Assembly (NCBI GenBank): GCA_964516325.1
Contig: CAZFAP010000039.1
Span: 1-29,900 of the forward strand
Length of the DNA stretch: 29,900 nt
Origin: CAZFAP01 sp964516325
Lineage (GTDB): Bacteria > Auribacterota > JABMQX01
Direction of reading: 5' to 3'
A program made the translations under genes and the position numbers. This document shows positions 23,562 through 29,900 of the stretch, one piece after another (position 1 is the stretch's first letter; the number at the start of each line of letters is the position of its first letter). Below the pieces are notes generated by a model. That model was not told the origin of the DNA. It made no database searches and worked only from the letters and a program-made list of their open reading frames with translations.

Positions 23562-23619
23562 CTTGTGTCTTACTGAAAAACACGTGATTGTTGTTTACAC
23601 TGAGAGGGAGGGAAGAACC

Positions 23620-24036
23620 ATGCCTGAGCAGAAGACCATTCTGGAAATGTCGCTTGAGGAGATAGAGGAGAGATACGGGGTCAAGGCAAAACCGGCGAAG
23701 ATATCGAGAATTCGTGGGAAGTATTACCTTACCGTCGAAGCAAAAAGGAGCGTGTTGGAACCGAATTTCGTGATCTGCTCAAAGCCAATAGAGGAGCTAT
23801 TGGGAGAAAGCATCGAGGTTCGCGTGATCATTCCTCGGGACGGCCCCGTCGTTATCGTTGTCCCGCGTCGCAGAGCTCCTTGCTACATGATTCTTTGCTA
23901 CATCCCGGTTCCCGATATTCGAGTCAACATCGACCGTGCGCTCAGAACTGAACTGGTCAAGAGGCTCGTGAAGGAGAACGTACTTCCATCAAGGCTCGGC
24001 AAGCAATTAGTGAATGACATCGCCGGGGGGCTGTAG
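23620..24036 (+). CDS. Unrecognised 138-residue protein with C-x4-C motif, partner of radical SAM gene
   Basis: The start is ATG 23620, with GAGGGAGGG just upstream. The protein is small and mixed in charge, with no signal peptide or membrane helix. The N-terminal part contains ILEMSLEEIEERYGVKAKPA and KYYLTVEAKRSV. A hydrophobic beta-like centre follows (VRVIIPRDGPVVIVVPRRR), then PCYMILCYIPVPDIRVNI with C88 and C93. A basic helical tail (LVKRLVKENVLPSRLGKQLV) ends it. Another cysteine is C53. I do not recognise a family. It overlaps the radical SAM gene by 23 bases, so the two products are probably made together. It could be a peptide substrate (RiPP-like precursor) with the C-x4-C segment as target, or a binding partner. 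The length is long for a precursor, and the internal position of the cysteines leaves both options open. Confidence 0.7.
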   Translation: MPEQKTILEMSLEEIEERYGVKAKPAKISRIRGKYYLTVEAKRSVLEPNFVICSKPIEELLGESIEVRVIIPRDGPVVIVVPRRRAPCYMILCYIPVPDIRVNIDRALRTELVKRLVKENVLPSRLGKQLVNDIAGGL

Positions 24037-25069
24037 ACACAATCTGAGCCAGCACCTTATCAGCATCGAAGTGACCGAGCAGTGTACCAATGCGTGCCGG
24101 CATTGCTACAACTTCTGGCGAAAGAACGGGCGTCCTCTGGGCCCCGGGAGGGGGAAAGGCTTGTCCTCGGGCGAGATCAAACGACTTATACGGAAGGTCA
24201 AGGATGACATTCCTCTGAGATATGTCGTGCTCACGGGCGGGGAGCCTCTCCTACGAGCTGATGCGCCTGAGATTGTCAGTCATATTGTGGATGCTGGGTT
24301 ACAGCCCATTGTTATAACTAACGCTCTGCTCCTCACGGGTCGCCTGCTTAGGCGGTTGCCTGAAGGAATCCACTTCGAGATTACGCTCCTGGGCCATAAT
24401 GCGGGGCTGCATGACAAACTGGCGGGAAGGAGGGTATTCAGCCGAGTCGTCCAGAATATGGCGCGCATCAATCGGCACCGCTGCTACTTCACTGTCGGTT
24501 TTGTCGCTACCAGGTCCAACGCGCTTGATGTTCTCCGTACGGCCGAGCTGGCGATAGCTCTTGGTGCAAGAGCTGTCATGTACAACCGCGTAAATCTGAC
24601 CTCCGCGATGAAGGCTTATGCCAGCGAATTGGTCCCCCCGGTGGAAATGCTGAGGCAGAGTCTTCATCTGCTGCAAGAGGCCGTGAGGAAATACAGGGTC
24701 GAATCGGTCTGCTCGGTCCCCATCCCTCCATGCCTGGTAAATATCTCCGAGTACCGACTCCTTCACTTCGGCTGGTGTCCGCGTGGCGGGGACAACGCGT
24801 ATTACACCATAGGTCACAACGGCCTGTTGAGGCCTTGTAATCATTCCTCAGTTGTTCTTGGTGATCTGCGCACTGAAGGTTTCGCGGAGATCGTCTCACG
24901 AAAAAAGTGCAGAGCTTTCTGGAGTGCGATACCTGCAGAATGCGTCGCATGCGGCCATCCGCTCAAAGACGCGTGTGGCGGCGGCTGTACCGCCGCGTCG
25001 TATGAGTTCTATGGCTCGCAAAAGCGTATGGATCCATTCTGCGAGCTCACAATGGGGAATTCACAATAG
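24014..25069 (+). CDS. Radical SAM/SPASM-domain enzyme
   Basis: This 351-residue enzyme has the radical SAM cluster motif C24-x3-C28-x2-C31 (CTNACRHC) and the SAM-binding GGEP at 75-78. A C-terminal SPASM domain follows, with G270-x4-C275 (GLLRPC), then C310-x2-C313-x7-C321-x3-C325-x17-C343. C255 and C299 are further candidates for auxiliary Fe-S clusters. SPASM enzymes commonly modify ribosomal peptides or proteins, for example by making thioether or carbon links. The only plausible start is ATG 24014, inside the end of the 138-residue gene. This gives a 23-base overlap and likely coupling. No peptidase or exporter is next to it. The 3' neighbour is convergent. The substrate is inferred to be the upstream small protein. 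Confidence 0.9.
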   Translation: MTSPGGCRHNLSQHLISIEVTEQCTNACRHCYNFWRKNGRPLGPGRGKGLSSGEIKRLIRKVKDDIPLRYVVLTGGEPLLRADAPEIVSHIVDAGLQPIVITNALLLTGRLLRRLPEGIHFEITLLGHNAGLHDKLAGRRVFSRVVQNMARINRHRCYFTVGFVATRSNALDVLRTAELAIALGARAVMYNRVNLTSAMKAYASELVPPVEMLRQSLHLLQEAVRKYRVESVCSVPIPPCLVNISEYRLLHFGWCPRGGDNAYYTIGHNGLLRPCNHSSVVLGDLRTEGFAEIVSRKKCRAFWSAIPAECVACGHPLKDACGGGCTAASYEFYGSQKRMDPFCELTMGNSQ

Positions 25070-25159
25070 CAGCAGGGCATGGAGGCAGGTCCGACCATAT
25101 CAGAAGCCCTCCCGCGGACGTAAACCTTGCCACTTCTTTGCCGCTGAATGGTCGCGAGC

Positions 25160-26209
25160 CTATGAAGGGCGCCTCTCAGGCACGATGTGGCCCCTTCCGG
25201 GATGTCCCGCCTCTCCATCCACCTCGACTTTCGCCCCACCGAACCTCTGGACGACCTGGGCGTCGGTGGAAAGGTGCTGGGTGACCTGCTCGCAGGTGAA
25301 GGACGACTCGCCGGTCGCGAACAACAGTGGGACAATGAGCTGGTCCGCAATGAACCGGTCAACAGCCGCCTCGGAGTCAACGTAGTCGCAGACAGACTCC
25401 GCCGAAAGCCTTGCCACCTGTTCCGCCGGAAGCCCCCTTTCGCCAAGGGAAGTGTAGCTTCCAGAGCCGTTCTCGAAAGCCGCCCGCAGGTGCGTGCCGG
25501 TGCCAACGCCCGGCGAGGGATATTCTTTCATCTCTATCTCCGCAGAAAGCCCATGAGCGGCGAGGATGCCCTGCGCCTTCTCGACCTGGCGCGCGGCGAT
25601 GCTTTCTTTCAGATTGGAAAAGAAAACGCGGCCGCGAATACCCGACAGCGCACCTCCATCCGAGAGAGCTAATGGCGCGAGCGACCCAGCGGGTTCGATC
25701 TCCGCTTTCAAGACGCCCCCTCCTTGCGGGTAATATCCGGCTTTCTCAAGGCGCAGAGAGATGCGAAAGCCGATCTTGCGGAGGTAGAAGAGCCATTGGT
25801 CTTCGAGGAATTCAAAGGAGGGACTCCATTTGACGTGCGTGCCGCCGCGGATGGTGATGCGGGACTCGCCCTTCGCAAAAGATAGAGGGAGAAAAAGCGT
25901 CTGGAAGACGAGAGAAACGGAACCCGCCGTGGTCACGTCAAAAGCATAATCCCCCGGCTGGATTTCGCCCGGCTCGAACTGAAGTGTCTGGGAACCGATT
26001 TCGGCGCCGGCGGTCGTCGCGGAACATATTTGCTTTGCGGCTTTGATGCAAGTGAGGTGCTGATGGGCCAAACCCGGATTCGGACGGTGAGCCCTGATGT
26101 TGACGATGCGAATGGGCTGGCGTCTGACCATGGAAAGAGAAAGGGCTGTGCGAAGAACCTGCCCTCCCCCTTCTCCTAGGGAACCATCAATCTCGATGGG
26201 CGCCGTCAT
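25160..26209 (-). CDS. rtcA: RNA 3'-terminal phosphate cyclase
   Basis: RtcA converts RNA 3'-phosphate ends to 2',3'-cyclic phosphates using ATP, through an enzyme-AMP intermediate. The 349-residue protein has the family opening IDGSLGEGGGQVLRTALSLS (7-26). It also has HRPNPGLAHQHLT near 41-53, RGGTHVKWSPSFEF near 121 and YYPQGGGVLKAEI near 159. H312 in QHLSTDAQVVQRF matches the catalytic histidine region, so it should be active. The length is close to the usual 340 or so. It starts with an ATGA overlap on the beta-mannosidase stop (26206-26209). No rtcB ligase is in the window. It is the last gene of the minus-strand operon and converges with the radical SAM gene across 90 bases. Confidence 0.95.
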   Translation of the reverse strand: MTAPIEIDGSLGEGGGQVLRTALSLSMVRRQPIRIVNIRAHRPNPGLAHQHLTCIKAAKQICSATTAGAEIGSQTLQFEPGEIQPGDYAFDVTTAGSVSLVFQTLFLPLSFAKGESRITIRGGTHVKWSPSFEFLEDQWLFYLRKIGFRISLRLEKAGYYPQGGGVLKAEIEPAGSLAPLALSDGGALSGIRGRVFFSNLKESIAARQVEKAQGILAAHGLSAEIEMKEYPSPGVGTGTHLRAAFENGSGSYTSLGERGLPAEQVARLSAESVCDYVDSEAAVDRFIADQLIVPLLFATGESSFTCEQVTQHLSTDAQVVQRFGGAKVEVDGEAGHPGRGHIVPERRPS

Positions 26210-28707
26210 GAGAAGACCCCGTTACTGACCTTCAGGTCGGCGGAGAAATCGTCCGCGCCCATTTCCCGCTTCGTGGTAACGACGATTGACTTTTTCACCC
26301 CCGGAATCAAATCCACAAAGTTGTCACTGTAGTCAACGGCGGCTTTTGACTCCACGCAGACGGCTTTTGCGAAGGCTTTTGAGCGAAGCCCTATCTCGAA
26401 CATCTGTTTCCCAACCCTCCTTACGTCCCAGGCGACGCGTGCGCGTCGGACGTTGGTCTCGCGAAAGCGCGCGAGAAGGAGGGTGGCTTCGGCGACGAGG
26501 CGCCCGCGCTCCGCGAAGCGCGCATGAATAAAGTGCCGGGTCGGGTCAAGGAAGCCGAGTTCATGGAGAGGCTTTGTTCCGACCAGAAAGGAGGAGTGCG
26601 GCGGCGCCGATGCCGGAACGTCCTTGGAGTGCAAGAGCGTGCCGTCAAAATCGAAGAGGGTCAGGCGAATCGTTCCGGAGACGGGCTTGGGTGTGTCGTT
26701 CACCAACCAGACGCAGAGCTGCTGCTCTTCGTGAACGAGGCTGAGAAGAAGCGGGGCGAAGGCTCTCTGCACGATGTAATGCGCAGCCTTCGGATTGCGC
26801 CAGTAGTCAATCAAACTCCAACTGATCGCCGGCCAGCAGTCGTTGATCTGCCATATCAACACGCCAGAGGTTTTGAACTTCCGCCGCCGCCAATGCTCGA
26901 TAGCCTCCCGCAGAAGTTCACCCTGGCAGACCTGAGCGAAAGCTACCGTGTCCTCCATTCCCGACGGCTGTGGGAAATAGTGGGAGACCAAGCGCAGCAA
27001 CTTATCCATCGCCTCTTCGCCGCGTTTGTTGTGGGAGCGCATGACCGGGCTGAGAAAATCGTCTTCGTCACCAGCGAAATCGCGGATGGTCTTCATGATG
27101 GGAGGGGCTTGAAATCCGAACTCGCTGATGAATCGCCCGTTGTCCCAGCGGGGGCCCCGCTTGTCCTCGACTTTCGCGTGACAAGCTGGCCAACTATGCC
27201 GGTCGCCCATGTACTCGGAATTCGGGTTCTCGCCGCCGAAGGGGCTGCTGGGCCAATAGGGGCGAGTCGGATCGAGCCTTAAGCAAACCTCCGGAAGAAT
27301 CTCGTGATAAATCGTTCTGCCGAGAAAGGCCTCGTGCCCTATGCCCCACATCTTCTCGTGAAAGCCCCAGTCGTTCTCGTTGTTCCCGCACCAAAGCACT
27401 ATGCAGGGATGATTCCGCAACTGTTTGACAACAATCTCGGCCTCGTTCTTGACTTTCCGCTGAAACCACTCCTCCTCCGGATATTCTCCGCAAGAAAACA
27501 TGAAATCCTGCCAGACGGCAATCCCTTTCTGGTCGCAGAGAGAATAGAAATCGTGGGATTCGTACACCCCACCTCCCCAGACCCGAAGCATGTTCATGTT
27601 CGCGGAGACAGCCATGTCCAGAAGATGGGAGTAATTCTGCCGAGTCTGCCGGGGGAGAAAGCTATCGGAGGGAATCCAGTTGGCGCCCTTGAAGAAAATG
27701 GGGACACCGTTAATCTTGAAGACGAATGACCTTCCTTCCGCGTCGCCCTCCTGAAGGAGCTCGACCTTGCGGACGGCGGTAGCGATCTCGGCTTCGTGGA
27801 GGATTTCTCCGGAAGCGGAGATGACGACCTTCACGGTGTAAATCGGCTGTTCTCCATAGCCTGCCGGCCACCACAGTTTCACGAAGGGCACGCGATAATC
27901 GAGGCTCAAAGAGTTCTCGCCGGGGACAACCCTCGCGTCCGCGCTGGACGAATACCCTTCTTCGCCACAGCCGACGTTCGCCGAGAGATTGACCGCCGAG
28001 TCCGTGAGGCTCTCGACCTCGGCGGAGATATGGAACACGGCGCTCTGATCGTCCAGGACGGTCGTCGTGACGTGGAGGGAGCGGATGAGTACGTGGCGAT
28101 AGGCGATGAGGGACACCGGCCTCCAGATGCCGCTTGTCGGAAGACGCGGTCCCCAGTCCCAGCCGAAGGAATATTGCGCTTTCCTGCCATAGACTCGCGG
28201 CGGATTGAACGCAGCCACGAGCTTCCCCTTCTCTTGCTCAATCCGCTCGAGGGTCGCCGTCGGAGAAGAGAATTTCACCACGAGAACGTTTCTGCCGGGG
28301 AGGAGGAATTCTTTGACCCTGAATTCCCAGGGTATGAACATGTTGTCGGTTGAGCCGAGCTTTGTTCCGTTGAGCCAGACCGTGGCAAAGGTATCGAGCC
28401 CATCAAACCGGAGGAGGATCTGGCCGGCTTCGAGAAATGACGGACTGACCTCAAATTCTTTCCGATACCACCAATCGTTCTTCTCGACCCAGGCGACTTC
28501 TTTCTCATTCATGCCGACGAAAGGGTCCGGCAGGAGGTCATTTCGCATGAGGTCAAGATGGACCACGCCGGGAACAATTGCTTCTTGCCAGTTGGAGACG
28601 TGGTAGTCCGGTTTTGCGATTTCGGCGTCGCAAGTCTCGTCCGCGGACGTCTCGAAACCTCTGAAAAGCCAGGCGCCGTCCAGAGAAATGCATTGAACTG
28701 AACTCAT
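26206..28707 (-). CDS. Glycoside hydrolase family 2 beta-mannosidase
   Basis: This 833-residue protein shows the GH2 beta-mannosidase layout. The N-terminal sugar-binding domain contains VPGVVHLDLM, NDWWYRKEF, FDGLDTFATVWLNG and YSFGWDWGPRLPTSGIWRPV. Two beta-sandwich regions and a catalytic barrel follow. The acid/base is E444 in LWCGNNENDW and the nucleophile is E529 in SEFGFQAP. NMLRVWGGGVYE near 372 is also typical. No signal peptide is present, so it should act in the cytoplasm on imported beta-mannosides such as mannosyl-GlcNAc. The start is ATG 28707, with GAGAGGA just upstream. It follows the GlcNAc-kinase-like gene by 66 bases and overlaps rtcA by 4. The family assignment is strong and the exact substrate is inferred. 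Confidence 0.95.
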   Translation of the reverse strand: MSSVQCISLDGAWLFRGFETSADETCDAEIAKPDYHVSNWQEAIVPGVVHLDLMRNDLLPDPFVGMNEKEVAWVEKNDWWYRKEFEVSPSFLEAGQILLRFDGLDTFATVWLNGTKLGSTDNMFIPWEFRVKEFLLPGRNVLVVKFSSPTATLERIEQEKGKLVAAFNPPRVYGRKAQYSFGWDWGPRLPTSGIWRPVSLIAYRHVLIRSLHVTTTVLDDQSAVFHISAEVESLTDSAVNLSANVGCGEEGYSSSADARVVPGENSLSLDYRVPFVKLWWPAGYGEQPIYTVKVVISASGEILHEAEIATAVRKVELLQEGDAEGRSFVFKINGVPIFFKGANWIPSDSFLPRQTRQNYSHLLDMAVSANMNMLRVWGGGVYESHDFYSLCDQKGIAVWQDFMFSCGEYPEEEWFQRKVKNEAEIVVKQLRNHPCIVLWCGNNENDWGFHEKMWGIGHEAFLGRTIYHEILPEVCLRLDPTRPYWPSSPFGGENPNSEYMGDRHSWPACHAKVEDKRGPRWDNGRFISEFGFQAPPIMKTIRDFAGDEDDFLSPVMRSHNKRGEEAMDKLLRLVSHYFPQPSGMEDTVAFAQVCQGELLREAIEHWRRRKFKTSGVLIWQINDCWPAISWSLIDYWRNPKAAHYIVQRAFAPLLLSLVHEEQQLCVWLVNDTPKPVSGTIRLTLFDFDGTLLHSKDVPASAPPHSSFLVGTKPLHELGFLDPTRHFIHARFAERGRLVAEATLLLARFRETNVRRARVAWDVRRVGKQMFEIGLRSKAFAKAVCVESKAAVDYSDNFVDLIPGVKKSIVVTTKREMGADDFSADLKVSNGVFS

Positions 28708-28773
28708 AATCCTCTCATTTCCGCACTGTAACGCAAGGTGCTCGCCCGAGGGCTGCCTGTTGAGCGGAGGTAA

Positions 28774-29763
28774 TTACTGTGAAGGCGACGCGGGATCGGC
28801 TTTCGTGCCGCGGTTTTCGCCGGGCGCACTGCTCGACAGTGTGCCAGGACGCCCAAGAAGTGCCACCAGTGCGCCGAATGCAGGCTCATTTTCCGGTCGC
28901 ATAGGATTGGCGCCGGGGATTTTCTCTAATAAGACCGATTGCATCAAGTGAAAATATGAGGGATTGTTCTGAAATACGCCGCCGCAGAGCACAACGTCGT
29001 GAGGTTCGCCTGTCAACCCAAGATGCGACGCCGTGAAGGCTGCAAGGTTAGCAAGCTCTTCCGCGGCCGAACGGAGAATTGCCCCGGCGACATTGTCATC
29101 GTGGTCTGCGGCAGCAATCACCACAGGGGCAAGTCGGGCGACGGGGGCTTTGGGGTCATCCAGCGCGTAAAGCCAGGGGACAATCTCGTCCTCGCCCTTC
29201 AAAGGAATGGCGTCGAGAATCCTGCCGGTCAATTTCGTTCTCTCTCCGCTGCCCTCGGCTGCTGCGAGGAGCGCCCGGAGCGCCCGGATGCCGAGGTCGT
29301 AGCCGCTTCCCAGGTCTCCAATCAGATGCCCATGCCCAGACACCTTCTTGGTTTTCGCGTCGCGATTTTTGCCGAAAACAACTGAGCCTGTGCCGGAGAT
29401 TATCGCCAAACCGAAGCCTTTGCTTGTCCCGCCGAGAAGCGCCGCCTCCGCGTCGGGGATAACCTTCGATTTCTTGTGAATGAGGTGCCGGCGAAGAACC
29501 TCCCCAATGCTTCTGAAATCAGCCGGGCGCGACACGCCGGAAAGAGCAAAGCAGAAACCTGCGATCTCTTTTGGAGAAAGCCCCGCGGCGGAAGAAAGGG
29601 ATTCGATGAGGGTTAGGAGCGTCTTCTCTGTGCCTGCGAGTCCCGCTATGTGATAGTTGGCGCAGCCTGCGGAAGCACGGTGAAGAACACGAAGGTCCTG
29701 GTCGGCAAGCAGCCCGGTGCTCTTGGAGCTTCCACCATCTATGGCAATGTAGTAAGGGGACAT
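28774..29763 (-). CDS. N-acetylglucosamine kinase-like protein (BadF/BadG/BcrA/BcrD ATPase family)
   Basis: This 329-residue ASKHA-fold protein has the phosphate-1 motif IDGGSSKSTGLL (8-19), the NAGK-like segments FALSGVSRPADF and VIPDAEAALLGGTSKGFGLA, the phosphate-2 motif IISGTGSVVFG and GHLIGDLGSGYDLGIRAL. The adenosine-site VVLCGGVFQNNPSYF lies near 258. This family includes GlcNAc/GlcN kinases and 2-hydroxyacyl-CoA dehydratase activators. Absence of the activator's Fe-S cysteines and the neighbouring mannosidase favour a sugar kinase. The start is ATG 29763, with the promoter at 29832-29861. It is the first gene of the operon. The C-terminal tail (SSSAPGENRGTKADPASPSQ) looks disordered. 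Confidence 0.88.
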   Translation of the reverse strand: MSPYYIAIDGGSSKSTGLLADQDLRVLHRASAGCANYHIAGLAGTEKTLLTLIESLSSAAGLSPKEIAGFCFALSGVSRPADFRSIGEVLRRHLIHKKSKVIPDAEAALLGGTSKGFGLAIISGTGSVVFGKNRDAKTKKVSGHGHLIGDLGSGYDLGIRALRALLAAAEGSGERTKLTGRILDAIPLKGEDEIVPWLYALDDPKAPVARLAPVVIAAADHDDNVAGAILRSAAEELANLAAFTASHLGLTGEPHDVVLCGGVFQNNPSYFHLMQSVLLEKIPGANPMRPENEPAFGALVALLGRPGTLSSSAPGENRGTKADPASPSQ

Positions 29764-29831
29764 TCGCTCGCGCCCTCAGTGCGTATCTCGAGTGCGTGGA
29801 ACGTGTTGTCGCTCTCGCGCCCGTTTTTTTA

Positions 29832-29861
29832 ATTCTACCAACCGGCGTCGGCTGATGCAAA
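29832..29861 (-). promoter_or_regulatory. Promoter of the sugar kinase-mannosidase-rtcA operon
   Basis: On the minus strand, TTTGCA (29861-29856) and TAGAAT (29837-29832) are separated by 18 bases. The -10 matches 5 of 6 consensus bases. An A-run follows the -10. The leader would be about 60 bases. Confidence 0.6.
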
Positions 29862-29900
29862 AGATAGGACGAGACCACGTCTAAACACCATTCGGCTTAA

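Overview
The window comes from a GC-rich bacterium with an outer membrane. The signs are lipobox-type lipoproteins, a periplasmic parvulin, Sec signal peptides, a complete Bat (MoxR/von Willebrand) operon and UvrA. Coding is dense, with many 4-base ATGA overlaps and use of TTG and GTG starts. I cannot place it in a phylum. The gene mix and the intergenic CGCAGAT repeats suggest an uncultured, deep-branching lineage. No rRNA, tRNA, CRISPR array, phage or insertion sequence was seen.

Region 1 (1-9947, + strand) is one long operon of Bat/aerotolerance type. The order is the MoxR ATPase 3' end (with an apparent one-base frame break), a DUF58 protein, a TPR-parvulin prolyl isomerase, a BatD-like lipoprotein, BatA, BatB, BatC, BatD and BatE. 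Together they look like an envelope complex: an AAA+ chaperone, MIDAS-bearing VWA proteins, TPR scaffolds and an embedded periplasmic foldase.

Region 2 (9948-12309, + strand) holds two paralogous exported SH3-like proteins. The first has a good promoter. Region 3 (12354-15248, - strand) is uvrA with its own promoter. It converges on the SH3 genes at a palindrome and diverges from the next operon.

Region 4 (15430-22642, + strand) is a PaaK-type aryl-CoA ligase, then a hairpin-rich spacer, then a full branched-chain-type ABC importer (livK-H-M-G-F). An 18-bp perfect hairpin separates livK from livH. An exported PIG-L deacetylase follows. The ligase and importer could together take up and activate an aromatic or other organic acid.

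Region 5 (about 22643-25069, + strand) is the most unusual part. About 900 bases have no convincing protein but contain many nested complementary segments, consistent with a large structured RNA. Two overlapping genes follow at once: an unrecognised 138-residue protein with a C-x4-C motif and a radical SAM/SPASM enzyme. This RNA plus small protein plus maturase arrangement is the best candidate for an undescribed system.

Region 6 (25160-29861, - strand) is an operon with its own promoter: an N-acetylglucosamine-kinase-like BadF/BcrA family protein, a GH2 beta-mannosidase and the RNA 3'-phosphate cyclase RtcA. The two sugar genes fit cytoplasmic breakdown of mannosyl-GlcNAc glycans. RtcA overlaps the mannosidase stop codon by 4 bases.
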